NCBI GenBank assembly: GCA_948474755.1
Contig: CAOLHI010001017.1
Span: 124,001 to 188,000, forward strand
Source of the DNA: Ctenosaura bakeri
Taxonomy: Eukaryota; Chordata; Lepidosauria; Squamata; Iguanidae
Direction of reading: 5' to 3'
DNA length: 64,000 nucleotides
The position numbers were made by a program, and so were the translations under genes. Positions within the stretch are counted from its first letter, which is position 1, and each line of letters opens with the position of its first letter. Positions 46,556-57,785 of this stretch are shown in pieces. The notes beneath the pieces are model-generated. The model was not told the origin of the DNA. It saw only the letters and a program-made list of their open reading frames with translations, and ran no database searches.

Positions 46556-46763
46556 ATAGGCGATTTCCACACTACACTGTTATAATGCTATTATTCCACT
46601 TTCAACATCCTATGGATTTCTGGGATTTGCAGTTTAGGGAGGGGCCTTTAGAATTCTCAGCCAGAGAGCTCTTTGGCCTAAGTAAACTACAAACCCCAGA
46701 ATTCCACAGGATGTCAAAAGTGGATTAATAGCACTGTAACAGTGTAGTGCAGAAATGGCCATA
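46556..46763. mobile_element. AT-type short DNA transposon, duplication ATA
   Basis: The element is 46559-46760 (202 bp), with ATA at 46556-46558 and 46761-46763. Ends GGCGATTTCCACACTACACT / AGTGTAGTGCAGAAATGGCC. A longer middle ('AATTCTCAGCCAGAGAGCTC') also seen in the first unit of the dimer at 58671. Inserted near the L1 endonuclease remnant. Confidence 0.92.
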
Positions 46764-47081
46764 GAGTATATGCTACTTCAATTTCATTAAACATTTTTAA
46801 CAAAAAAACATAGCATTAATGAATATAAATAGTTCCAGCAAAACACAAAACATCATCCTCCCTGAAAATAGCACTGACATTTTCTCAGTGCTTTGTCAGG
46901 TTTATTGCCCCTGATCTCATGTGAGGGAAAAGGGAAAATAGGGTTTGTCAAACCTCTTCCTCACATCTATTTCATTTCTTCCTTACTTTTTTCTTTAGAA
47001 GGACTTTAATTATAAGTGAGTTGTTGTTGCTGATGCTGTTGTCACAAATGTTAATTCTATGTATATAAAGACTAATAAATT
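46764..47081 (-). other. Probable L1 sequence (not confirmed)
   Basis: Lies between L1 endonuclease and L1 ORF1 remnants in the expected order. I cannot read a coding motif in it. Confidence 0.35.
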
Positions 47082-47451
47082 CTTGTTGTGTGCCTTCAGG
47101 TAATTTCTGATTTATGGCAACCCTAAGGCAAACCTGTCACAGGCTTTCTGGGGCTGAGATTGTGTGATGCACCGAAGGCCACCAATGGGTTCCCATGGCT
47201 TAGGCCATTTCTGCACTAGACTGTTATAGCGCTATGATTCCACTTTCAAAATCGTATGGAATCCTGGGGTTTGCAGTTTAGCGAGGGGCCGCCTGGCCCC
47301 TCCCGAAACTGCAAACCCCAGGATTCCATAGGATGTTGAAAGTGGAATCATAGTGCTATAACAGTCTAGTGTGGAAATGGCTTAAGTGGTGAATTGAACC
47401 CTGGTGTCCGTGGTCATACTCCAAGGCTCAAACCACTACACCATATTGGCT
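47082..47451 (-). mobile_element. Sauria-type SINE, split by a DNA transposon
   Basis: SINE parts are 47082-47202 ('TTGTTGTGTGCCTTCAGG'... 'GGGTTCCCATGGCTTA') and 47385-47451 ('AGTGGTGAATTGAACCCTGG'... 'CACTACACCATATTGGCT'). Removing 47203-47381 plus one TTA restores the expected SINE order. It is thus older than the insertion. Confidence 0.92.
47200..47384. mobile_element. AT-type short DNA transposon inside a SINE, duplication TTA
   Basis: The element is 47203-47381 (179 bp). GGCCATTTCTGCACTAGAC to GTCTAGTGTGGAAATGGC, TTA at 47200-47202 and 47382-47384. The arms pair along almost the whole length around a short 'GGGGCCGCCTGGCCCC' centre. Because the target is a known SINE, both ends are fixed without ambiguity. 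Confidence 0.95.
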
Positions 47452-49250
47452 GCCAAAACTAATAAATATCTAGACTTAACTACTCAGTCTTTATACATAA
47501 ATATTCCGATATTCATTATCTCTTTAATTGCATTAAATTTGTAAAATTCATCCTTTAAATTACTGTAAAATATATATCTTAGATTAATTTATTTTTCAAA
47601 AAAAGAGAGGGTCAGAGAGAGAGAGAGAGAAGGAGACGAGGTGAAGGAGGAGGAAAAAATAAACAAGTAAAGATAAGAATAGAAAAGAAGAGGTGAGGGG
47701 GGAAGAGTAAGAAGTGAGATGATTTCTTTAAAAAAAACAGCTTTAAACCATTCTATAATCAATTTCATAACAAATTCACCAGGTAGTCTTTCACTTATGT
47801 AACATTTATTATATCTATTATTCCACATCTACATTTATCCTATCTAAACTCAATATAATATAATTTCCTTCCCATCATCAAAACAACAACAAAAACAAAA
47901 ACAAGACACTATCTCCCAGTATTTCACTTAAAAATCCTTACTGTTGATTGGTAAATGTTTAGATGCACAGAAATTATACTACTCTGATGATATAATATGC
48001 AATATTAATATATGTAATATATTGTCAATACATGTAATGTATTGTAACATCTAACATGATTCACTACACTCATACATTTGTCAGCTTTTTAGTTATATCT
48101 CTTCTTCTTTAGATGTTGATCTCCACTTAGCTGGTTCTTTTCCACATCCTTCTGAAATTGTTCCTCTTCCTCTTCCTTTGGTTGTTGTTCTAATTCCTGG
48201 GTATCTTGCAGAAAGCTGCCATCTCCATTTTAGTTGCTGCTATTAACACTTCTCCATTTCTGTATATAAGCAGTTTAAAAGGATATCCCCAACAGCTTTT
48301 TATGCAAGCTTTCTCCAATAAATATGTGTATGGTCTTAAATTTCTGTGTTTTTCCCTCTCACATGATTGGAGATATCAAAACACTCACTTTCTTATCTTT
48401 ATGTAGGAACTGTGGAAGCTAAACTAATTTATTCATTATCTCCATCCTCTGGCAAATCTTTGTATCCCATCTCTCCAAGGGCTACCATTTTTCTTCCTTT
48501 CAGCAGGTGATCTATGGACTGTCTCAAAATCATCCTGAGTTATTTTTAAGGCTAGCAGTAATTGATTTAGCCAAGTTACTAAACTTACTTGCTTACTTCA
48601 TTCCTCAATCGCTTTAAATCTTAAATTTAGCCTTCTTCTATAATTTTCTTCCATTTTATTCTTTAAATCATTAACTTCCCTTTCAGTGCTGCAACCATAA
48701 TCCCTTGTTCTGTTACACTGTTAAGAACTTCCTCCACTGTTGTTTCTATCTTATTTGTATGTTGTACCATTTTTGTTAATTTAGCTTCCAGGGGCTTTAA
48801 TGCTGAATCTAAAGCATTTAAATATTTCTTCTTGTAATTCGCCTCTCACACATTTCAAACTATTCTGAAGAGAATCAGAATCTTCATCCACCTCATCTGC
48901 TCTCTTTCTGAGTATATGAAGCCCCTTTGTTCTCACTTCCCCTATCGACACATTAAATGCTTCATTAGCTCTGTTTCTGCACTGCCTTCAAGAGTACCTC
49001 TGAGAATGACCTTTCCTTGTAAATCTCCATGTTTTTAGCACTCTTCTGGCATTTATTCACTCTTTAAGACACTTTCATGCCTGCTGTGCTGTCAATTAGT
49101 AAATCATCTGCATTCCAGACGTTGTAAACATGATTGAAAGAGTTCAGGAATCAGTTTAAGCCACCATCTTTGGTTTCATCCAGCCACACTCCAAAGACCA
49201 TAATACCATTCTTGCTCAGAGATGGCAGAACTTCAACACTTCTGGAAACA
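47452..49250 (-). mobile_element. L1 LINE, 5' half with ORF1 remnant
   Basis: Minus-strand continuation of the split L1. From right to left: 5' region ending near 49170-49250 ('AAGCCACCATCTTTGG', complement of a K-rich GATGGTGGCTT start typical of L1), a coiled-coil part of ORF1 (48640-48840, e.g. 'LDSALKPLEAKLTKMV'), the C-terminal part (48200-48300, 'KMEMAAF'-like and 'LQDTQELEQQPKEEEEEQ') and an A/G-rich spacer towards ORF2 (47590-47720). Stops interrupt ORF1. Confidence 0.75.
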
Positions 49251-49688
49251 TTGGGAAAGGTATCTCACAACCTCTTCAATTAAGTGTTGCTACTGATACA
49301 CACACACACATATTTCTTTTGCCCCCTTCCTTGTATCCTTACCACCATAAACAGTGTTGACCTGCTTGCCAAATATCTTGTCTATTAAATATTTTTAATG
49401 TGCACTGTTAAATGTTTGTGAGGAATTATGTGATTATTTTAGCTAGAAGAAATTGTGCCAATGTAAATACAGCAAAAGTGACTAGATACAAAGATCAATC
49501 AGTGAATGAGTGTGGAGAACATACACAAATTTTTTTTTCTGCACAAGTAGAATACTACACACACTCTATCTTTGCATACCTTGTCAACAAGCAACAAGCA
49601 AAAATCTGCAAAAATCAGTGTTAGAACATAGGTTTTACGCATTGATCCACAGAAGAAAGTGAAGGATGGAATAGAAGAGAATGAAATT
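49251..49688. other. Unannotated DNA
   Basis: Nothing recognised. Confidence 0.4.
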
Positions 49689-49689
49689 A

Positions 49690-49720
<31 letters not shown>

Positions 49721-49722
49721 AT
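49689..49722. repeat. (GTT)n microsatellite
   Basis: About ten GTT units followed by ATT units. It may be the simple end of the repeat that follows. Confidence 0.95.
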
Positions 49723-50345
49723 ATTATTATTACTTACTCACCTCTCATCAAGGCTCAAGGTGAGGTACATCATAGATTAAAATATAGTTAAAAACACATG
49801 AAACCATTTCAAATACTTTAATTTAAAGTTCATGAATAAAAATTGACTGGGTAGGCCTGCCAGAAGACATAGGTCTTTAGTACTTTTTAAAATTCAGACA
49901 GCACATTTTGCTGTCGAATCTCTTCTGGCAGGCCATTCCACAGTCTAGGGGCAACCAATTAAAATGTACTCTGGGTGACCATTGCCAGTCTCATCCTGGT
50001 TGGTTTAAATAAATGGCCCCTAGAGGACCTGAGTTTATGGAGCGAATTGTATGGAAGGAGGTGATCCTCTAGATAACTTGAACTCTAACTTGAACTCTAA
50101 CCATGTAGGGCTTTAAAGGTAGCCAACACATTGTACTTTGCCCATAAGTTAATTGGCAGCCAGTGGAGTGATTTTAATATTGGTGATATGCTCATTCATT
50201 GGTGTACCTGTAACCAATTTGGCTGTTATATTCTAGACCAGTTGGATTTTCCAAGTTTGATACAAAGGTAGCCCAATGTACAGCACATTGCAGAAGCCCA
50301 ACCTTGAGGTTACCAGTGCATGCACTACCATCTTTAGGTAGGGGG
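49723..50345. repeat. Unclassified interspersed repeat
   Basis: Starts with an (ATT)n tract and 'CTCACCTCTCATCAAGGCTC', continues 'GCAGGCCATTCCACAGTCTAGG', 'GTAGGGCTTTAAAGGTAGCC' and 'AATTGGCAGCCAGTGGAGTG'. I recognise this arrangement as a dispersed amniote/squamate repeat but cannot name its class. No protein can be read. Confidence 0.5.
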
Positions 50346-50855
50346 AGACAGAGAGAATGGACAAAAAAGAAGAAAAGGAGGAGGAATAAGTGAACAATAA
50401 ACATACAGAAGAAATACAAAGGGGCTCGATGGGATTTATTTCTCTGTAGACATAGGAGAATATTAGTTCAGTAAATGAATCTTTTATAGATCCAACCTTC
50501 CTAAACTTCTCAAAGTGTTCGATTCACTGAATAGTTATGGATTGAAAGCTAATGAGAAAAAAGAGGGACAAAGACAAAAGAGGAGAAAACAGGAGGTAGG
50601 ACTGAGGAAAACTATTTAGTTACAAAGTACTAATTGGACAACAACAACAACAAAAACACTGAAGAATTACAAAAGGGTTTATTGTATTGGAAAATTCCAG
50701 CATTCTTTCACCCTCTCCTTGTTATTGGACTAATAGGGTTTAGATAAAGCAGAATTTCCTGCATGCAGAAGCCTTTTTTTTTTTAACCTAAAGCATCCCC
50801 ATTTCCTCTTCCTATCTACTGAAATGCATTAGCATAATTACCTTTCTATATATCT
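50346..50855. other. Unannotated DNA
   Basis: A/G-rich sequence and a CAA run (50640-50652). Nothing identified. Confidence 0.4.
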
Positions 50856-52465
50856 AGGTACTCAACCTGGGGGGTGGGGAGCAGGTGAGGAAGGTGGGGG
50901 GAAATGCAGCATATAATAAGTAGAGAAGTAATACAGGAATATCTGGCTCCACTAGATGAATTCAAGTCTCCAGGGCCAGATGAATTGCATCCAAGGATAT
51001 TAAAAGAGATGGCAGAAGTCACTTCAGAACTATTCACAATAATCTTTGAGAACTCTTGGAGAACAGGAGAAGTCCCAGCAGTCTGGAGGAGGGCAAATAT
51101 CATCCCCATCTTCAAGAAGGGAAAAAAAAGAACCCAAACAATTATCACCCAGTCAGCCTGACATCATACCAAGAAAGATCCTAGAGCAGATCATTAGTCA
51201 GTTTTTAATTATTTAGAAAGCAATGTTGTAATCACTAAAAGTCAACATGGATTTCTCAGAAATAAGTCATGCCAGACTAATCTTATCTCTTTTTACAGTA
51301 GAGTTATGAGCCTGACAGAAGAAGAGAATACTGTGGACATAGCATATCTTGATTTCAGTAAGGTTTTTGACAAAGTTCCCCATAACATTCTTGCCAAGAA
51401 GCTAGTAAAATGCAGGCTGGACAGGGCCACTGTTTGGTGGATTTGTAATTGGTTGACCAACCAAACCCAAAGAGTGCTCACCAATGCCTGCTTTTCATCC
51501 TGGAGAGAAGTGACTAGTGGGGTGCCACAGGGTTCTGTCCTGGACACAGTGCTATTGAGCATCTTCGTCAAGGACTTGGAGAAGGAGTGGAGGACATACT
51601 GATCAAATTTGTAGATGACACCAAATTGGGAGGGGTTGCTAATATGCCAGAGGATACGATCAAAATTCAAAATGACCCTGACAGATTGGAGAGCTGGGCC
51701 AAAGCTAATAAAATGAATTTCAGCAGAGACAAATGTAAAGTCCTGCACTTAGGCAGAAGAAATGGAAGGCACAAATATAGGATGGGGGACACATGGCTGG
51801 ATAACGGTACGTGTGAAAGGGATCTAGGAGTCTTGGTAGATCAGAAGCTGAACATGAGTCAGCAGTGTGATGCGGCAGCCGAAAGAACCAACATGATTCA
51901 ATAGGAGTATGGTGTATATATCAAGGGAGGTAATGGTACCACTCTATTCTGCATTGGTTAGACCTCATTTGGAATACTGTGTCCAGTTTTGGGCACATTC
52001 AACTCAAGAAGGATGTCGACAAGCTGGAGCGTGTCCACAGAAGGCCGACCAAAATGGTGAAGGATCTGGAAGCCATGCCCTTAGGGAGCTGGGTATGTTT
52101 AGTCTGCAGAAGAGAAGATGAAGAGGGGACATGATAGCCATATTTAAGTACTTGAAGAGATGTCATGTCAAGGGTGGAGCGAGCTTGCTTTCTGCTGCTG
52201 CAGAGACTAGGACAAGGAGCAATTGATTCAAGCTGCAGGAAAGGAGTTTCCACCTGAACCTCAGGAAGAACTTCCTGATGGTTGGAGCTGTCCAGCAGTG
52301 GAATATGCTACCTCGGAGTGTGGTGGAGTCTCCTTCTTTGGAGGTTTTTAAGCAGAGGCTGGATGGCCATCTGTTGGGAATGCTTTGATGGGTATTCCTG
52401 CATGGCAGGGAGTTGGACTGGATGGCCCCTTTGGTCTCTTCCAATTCCATGATTCTATGATTCTA
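50856..52465 (+). mobile_element. CR1 LINE, 5'-truncated, 1.6 kb
   Basis: It starts at 'TACTCAACCTGGGGGGTGG', equivalent to about 43186 of the better copy, and runs to the 3' tail ('CATGATTCTATGATTCTA'). RT motifs: 'FKSPGPDELHPRILKEM' (about 50960), 'YLDFSKVFDKVPHNILAK' (51350), '[18 protein letters not shown]' (51515), 'LIKFVDDTKLGG' (51600). The catalytic FADD is FVDD here. Frameshifts at about 51150 and 51590 and an internal deletion (about 51890-51900). The 3' UTR follows to 52465. Confidence 0.92.
50904..52121 (+). pseudogene. CR1 reverse transcriptase, frameshifted
   Basis: Open pieces 50904-51161, 51306-51602, 51587-51904 and 51909-52121 give the RT palm to C-terminus. FVDD replaces FADD and DKVPHN is kept. 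The C-terminal half retains 'CERDLGVLVDQKLNMSQQ' and '[16 protein letters not shown]'. Not functional. Confidence 0.88.
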
Positions 52466-53257
52466 ACTAGACCATGTGACCCAGAAAGTTCCTAGGTTTG
52501 TGGATGGTATAAAGACTCCCCCCTTCTCAGTCTCCTTCTTCATCATTTTTGCTTTTTCCTCTGCTCTACATCTCTACCACAAGATGGTGAGTTAGGGCTG
52601 AAGCTACTACTTTTACCTAAGCCTTTCATTAGCTAGCTAGGACCATAGGCCCACCAAGGCACATGTAGATATAAAAACCATTAGTAAACTTTCTGAATTG
52701 GTATCCTGAAACTGCCTGCTTTATCTTGTTTTGAGTCAGTTTCAGTTCAGAGAAGCAATGTGAGATAAGTTTGAGGCACAGTTTATCTGCTACTCTTCTC
52801 AAAGAAAGCTGACCCCTAATGAAAGTTTTAGCTTTCATATTTTTCCCAAGAAGGGCTATCACCCTGGAAAACTCTAATTCCCAACACACAGTAGGTCACC
52901 TCAAACAATAATATAAGATGTTGTATATTATACAATAATATGACATAGAAAAATAGGCCAAGTGAGTGGCATTAATTCTTCAGGCCCAAAGGCCAATGCT
53001 TCTAAGCACTATGCAAACCATTCAGTGCTCTACCCCATTCCATTCCACACTAGGTTTCATTTATCGTCTTTACACTTTTCTTCAATTGCTCCTCACACTC
53101 AGCTATTCCAGTGCTTCCAAGCTATTCTTCGAACGAATTCTAACATAAAAAATTAATAACTTGTAAAAGTATGGGATTAACATTGGTCAGGAAATCTAAT
53201 GAGTTAAGTTAGATCAGTAGGAAAATATAAGGAGTTATTAGTTTAACTAGACTAGCT
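52466..53257. other. Unannotated DNA
   Basis: No recognised feature. An 86-codon minus frame at 52629-52889 has no domain. Confidence 0.4.
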
Positions 53258-53336
53258 ATTTCCAGGGTCTGATGGTATCATGGTCTGGATGGACCATGGT
53301 ATCATGGTCTGGATGATGCCATCAGACCCTGGAAAT
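53258..53336. repeat. 79-bp hairpin with internal direct repeat
   Basis: Arms 53258-53280 and 53314-53336 pair over 23 bp with one mismatch (ATTTCCAGGGTCTGATGG...). The loop holds a repeated 'ATGGTATCATGGTCTGGATG' unit (from about 53272 and 53296). Confidence 0.93.
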
Positions 53337-53900
53337 GAGAACATATGGAATTAAGAATTTAAGTCTTTGGATCCAGATTTCCCCCACTCCCCATTTTCTT
53401 CCTTTTGTAATAAATCATGCTTCAGTTACAGAGACTGACAAATTAAACAGTCTGGGGTGCTCCAAATTAAAATGCCTAGCTACCGCTTGTTCCAGTGTAT
53501 ATGCAGGTCAATCCTTGTTATCTCTATATTTTGCAGATGACATCCTATACATCTGCACACAATCACACAAATAAGTTTCAGAACCAGCAAGTAATAATTA
53601 GTTTAACCTAATAGGTCCTGCCACTCACAGTGTTCTTAAATGTGACTGCCTTCCTAAGATAAATAAAGGTGATGCAGTGCTTGGAGTCAGAAGGATATAA
53701 TTGTTGTAATTGTTGACTGGTAATTGTTGACTGGTTTTTGGAGGACAAATCTGACCAGCAATCTCCACAGGTTGGGTGGCTCATGGAAAGATATAATGGG
53801 AGGCTTGCTGATGGCCTCAGCAAGACACTCAGAATTTACTAGCAATGGCATGGGGTGGTTAGGAGATTCTGGACAGAAATCCACCACAAATAGAATGTGT
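53337..53900. other. Unannotated DNA
   Basis: Nothing recognised. Confidence 0.4.
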
Positions 53901-54966
53901 GTTTTTTAAAAAATTGGCACTTTCAAAAACAACAACTAGAAACACTAAAAATACATAAATGAATACTTAAAAGAGAAAGAAAAAAAGAATATCTAGAAAA
54001 ATTTAAAAATTATGAATTAAAAGTTAAAACATAAGGAAAGAGAGAGAGAAAGAAGTGGAAAGAGAAAAAACAGAAAAGAACCAACTTCCTATTCTCCTTT
54101 GGATGGATTATAACCTACCAACTGATTCAAGCCTTTCAAAAAAATAATCCCACTTTTCTCTTCTTCCCCCTCCCCCAATTCATGCTTTCAAAAAGACAAA
54201 ACATATACACTTGTTTTGTTGTTATTGTACCTAGTATAATATCTCCACATTTCTTCTATTATATTCTATTGCAATTTATTCAGATAGCAAATGACATTAT
54301 ATAGTAAATAACATTAAATGTCCTTAATACTACTAACTTTTCTAAATACTGCTTACTGACTGAGTTACTATTTTCACTAGTTAAGAGTACAGCATTAGTA
54401 CATATTTAATAATATTCCTAAATATAGATATATCCATATCAATATAAACACAATCCAGTATCATTATTCTAAATCTGTAGCTTAATTACATAATATATTC
54501 ACTAGTTAAAATGTAAACCTATTATATGTTTTATAACATCACTAAATTTCAGATATATCAACACTATTTTATATTCTCATTGATTACAGAATTCATAAAC
54601 CCCATCCACTTATCCTAAATATGTAATCATATAAACTTAATTGCGGCCAAATTATTATTTTGGATTTGATTTCCTGAATAGCCATCTTCTCCCTGTTTGT
54701 TTCTCATATAAATTTTTTAAGTCACTGTCCTGAGAGACCACTCTCATTTTTTACATCTTTCTCACACCCCTTTCAATCTCACAGTGTAAATCAACTTGAT
54801 TTCATCCAACCCTCACACATGACATCATAACATCACAGTCCTGAGACAATATCTTTGTTTTCAAAATCCTTCGTACACCTCCTTCAATCATGCACACAAA
54901 ATCAACTTGCTTAGATTGAGACATCCAAACAATTTGCTGACAGGTTCCAATTAAATAATTCCAATT

Positions 54967-56250
54967 TCAATTAAATTCTTCTTCTTCTCTCCCCTCCCCT
55001 TTGGGTGTAATTTCCCTTTCAAAAACCAAAACCTCTTCATCATAAATCTCCTCCATTAACTCAACTTGCGTTTGTCTCACTATCTGGTTTTCATTTTGCT
55101 TCGCTTCCATGCCAGGTTCTGTGTTTTCTGTATCTCCCTCTGTTACCCTGTATTGTGGGGGTCCCGGGAGGGAAGCCCAAATAACCAAATAAAAACACAA
55201 GATGGGGAAATTAACTCAAGCACTCTCTTAAGCTAGCGAGAGGCAGGGTAACTTTAGCTGGGATCTTCAACCTTATGTATACAGCATCAGGTCAGAAGAG
55301 CAGTCAGACAGTGTTTTAAAACAGTAAAAGTAATAGTTTTATTAAAGGACAAACAACAGAAAAGACACCACAAGCACACAGCTAACTAGAAATTAGAATT
55401 CAGAGTTTTCAGGGGAAATGGGTGATATGACACCTTTTCTCATAGTCCTGGAGAAAACGGAGAGTTGCAGGGAGGAAAGCTCAGCACGGTTCGCTGAGGG
55501 GGCAACTCACTGGACAAACCGACAGCAAGACAGGATAGCAGTCTGGAGTGTTCCAAGGTGGACTCAGAATCGGGGACTTTTTATAGGGTGCATTGTGCCT
55601 ACAGGCCATGCCATGCTCAGTGAGAACAAAGGAAATTTGGAGTGGGACAAAAGCGTTGGAAAAGGTCAGGTTTTACATGATGAGCTTAGCGCTGGACAAC
55701 AATAGTATAGCCAGTATGCAAATGGTTCAGCATAAAGAAAGTGCCGGTTCTTGGCCGAGCGCCTTTGTGTAAAGTTGCGCTTAAGCAAGGTGTGTCTGCA
55801 AGAAGATGGTCCCTGAAGCAACAGAGAGGCATTAATCTGCCTGCCTAAATGGGGATTGGAATGTCCAACCATTAACGGCCGCGCCTGTTTACGTGCTTGT
55901 CCGGTGGCCCTTGCAAACATGTGGAGCAGGGTGGCAGAGAAAGGTCAAATGAAGGCCAAATAAGTTTGATATCAAGAGATATCTAGTGCTATCACTGGCA
56001 TGACAGAACCGTGGTAACACCTCTGCATCTTCTGCATCTCTCCCTGATAGTAACTCTCTTATCAGTTCCTTGACTTCTTTTCTTTTGATGTCTATTATGT
56101 TTTCCTTCCAATTTAGGAATTCCATCTGTATTTTTTCCACAGACCATTGCAGAACATCCTCTAATTATTCCAGGGAAGGTTCCATTTTTCACTTAATCCA
56201 GCAGTTATAGGGTTTACAATTCACTTCCCTGAAATCTAGCCAGAAGCTGT
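54967..56250 (-). pseudogene. L1 ORF1, interrupted by an LTR
   Basis: N-terminal part (56192-56024) reads 'MEKIQMEFLNWKENIIDIK' and 'KEVKELIRELLSGRDAE', a charged helical segment typical of the coiled coil. The C-terminal part (55136-54967) reads 'GDTENTEPGMEAKQNENQ' and ends 'ITPKGEGREEEEFN'. Taking out the LTR and one duplication copy keeps a single frame across the join. ORF1 protein would bind RNA as a trimer. The RNA-recognition region is not clearly readable. Confidence 0.65.
55137..56023 (-). mobile_element. Solo LTR, 879 bp, duplication CCTC
   Basis: The LTR is 55141-56019 with TGTTACC / GGTAACA ends. CCTC flanks at 55137-55140 and 56020-56023. On the minus strand a TATAAAAAG lies at about 55580 and AATAAA at about 55340, a layout fitting U3-R-U5 in minus orientation. 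No internal coding region or second LTR is present. The 4-bp duplication fits Ty3/gypsy or some endogenous retrovirus groups; the group is not resolved. Confidence 0.85.
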
Positions 56251-56426
56251 CAAGAAAACAAAATTCAACTGATAACATCCATACCTTCTCATACTTTGAT
56301 TTCCTCATTAGAATCCAATTACTTCTTACAATCAAAATAAAATTCAATCTAATCACAAAAATAAACACACTTAAATTCTTAGTTCTCCTTTAAAACATCA
56401 GTTCCCAATTTTCTAATTCAACTGTC

Positions 56427-56854
56427 TTGGGCCCTTTTCGCACCTTGCCTCGTCATGTCAGTGGGGAGCGGTGCTCGCACGAGCGGCAAGCTGCTCACGA
56501 CAGCCCTTCTTGCCTCCTGCATCGACTTCCTTGTAGTGCGACCGTTGCACTCGCACCCTGCCCCTTCCTTCCGCAGCACAGTCTGGGAGCTGTAGGCTGT
56601 GCTGGGGGAAGGAAGCGCGACTGCCCCGGCTTGCTGAAGCACCGCATGCAGGTAAATGCGCGAGGGCGTCGCGAGCATTGCGCGAGCGTGCAGTATTTTC
56701 AGCTTACAGCCAAAAATAAAAAAATGTGCGCTCTCCCCCCTTCAGCCTCGTGAGCGTCGCACGAGTGGGAGTGCGTCATACAGAGCGACGCTCCCACTCA
56801 CGAGACGCTTAAGGGGCGCTTGCGGGGGAAAAAAAGCATGCGAAAAGGGCCTTG
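56427..56854. mobile_element. GC-rich foldback DNA transposon, duplication TTG
   Basis: The element is 56430-56851 (422 bp). GGCCCTTTTCGCACC to GCATGCGAAAAGGGCC, TTG at 56427-56429 and 56852-56854. Hairpin GAGTGGGAGTGCGTC / GAGCGACGCTCCCACTC near 56764-56800. Bases 56450-56650 match the inverted copy at 9290-9500. The 108-codon plus frame is a by-product. Confidence 0.92.
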
Positions 56855-57060
56855 GTCTTAGGGCATGATGTTATTCCCTTGGTCCTTTCCATTCAAAACA
56901 TGTTTACTAAAAAGTGAATTCACATAATGGGAATTCTGGACCGAATGGGTAATCCTCCACTCCCTCTTTATCGAGGGGGGAGGACTTGCTCTTACCGTAA
57001 AAACTCTTTGCTGCAGAGCTGCAGTAAAAGGGCATCTGCCAAGCCTTTCTGACAATATTT

Positions 57061-57665
57061 GACATTGTATATCCCGGTGGGAATTATACAGCCCTGCAGA
57101 ACTTGAACTACAATTCCCATTTGAAGGGCCAAAGTTTCCTTATTCTTGATTAGTTGCCTGGATTCACAAAGAACAGTACAGAATTGACTACCAAAGCCTA
57201 TGTCTTTTCCTCCTCAACAGCATAAATTCTTTTGCTGCACTCGTAGTTACTCTCCATTATAGCAATTTCATTTGAGGCTAAAAAGATGAAAGCTAAAATT
57301 TCACTCATCTCTGCAGGGTAATATGGGAAATACAGATTTAACCTGCCTGCTTCTGTGGTTGTTTCCTGTCAGATTGTTATTCCTCCTCCAGGCTAGTACC
57401 TAAGCAACAGCATGGTGAAATCATATGTCAAAACATCTTACTCTGAGAGCCAAATATTCAACATAACTGCTTAATCAAGTAAGTTATCTACTCTGGCATG
57501 CCAAAGTGTAGGTCAACAAGAAATATTATGAGTGGCAAAAATGAATAATTTTGTTATATCATCCTTCACCTCATCCTCGTATTACGTGAATACTATCATG
57601 ATTTAGGATTTCACAGAAAAACCTAATATGTACAAAGATCATACCTTATTATAAAGAGAGGGAAT
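57061..57665. other. Unannotated DNA with MITE trace
   Basis: 'AACTTGAACTACAATTCCCA' at about 57099-57120 resembles a hAT-like MITE end. Otherwise nothing is recognised. Confidence 0.4.
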
Positions 57666-57667
57666 GT

Positions 57668-57785
57668 GAAGCCCTACAGATGATTTGGAACTGCACCTCC
57701 CATTATCCGTCACTGTCTAAGCTGATTGAGCTGATGTGAATTGTAGCCCAACAACATGTGGAGGACTATGCTTTTCCCAACTGAT
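57668..57785. mobile_element. hAT-like short DNA transposon remnant
   Basis: 'GGAACTGCACCTCCCATTAT' on the left faces 'GTGAATTGTAGCCCAACAAC' and 'ATGTGGAGGACTATGC' on the right. The same MITE type as 36402-36515. Confidence 0.65.

Larger units (their letters stand above)
53901..57060 (-). mobile_element. L1 LINE, 5' half, with two insertions
   Basis: Minus strand: 5' region (about 57060-56250, containing the foldback element 56430-56851), ORF1 (56250-54967, containing the solo LTR 55141-56019), and an A/G-rich spacer (54960-53900) resembling that of the L1 at 47600. ORF2 is not seen, so the copy is incomplete at its 3' end, or rearranged. Boundaries approximate. Confidence 0.65.

Noticed and set aside
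50850..52480. Target duplication CTAG around the 50856-52465 CR1
   Set aside because: Only four bases match and the positions relative to the element ends are unclear.
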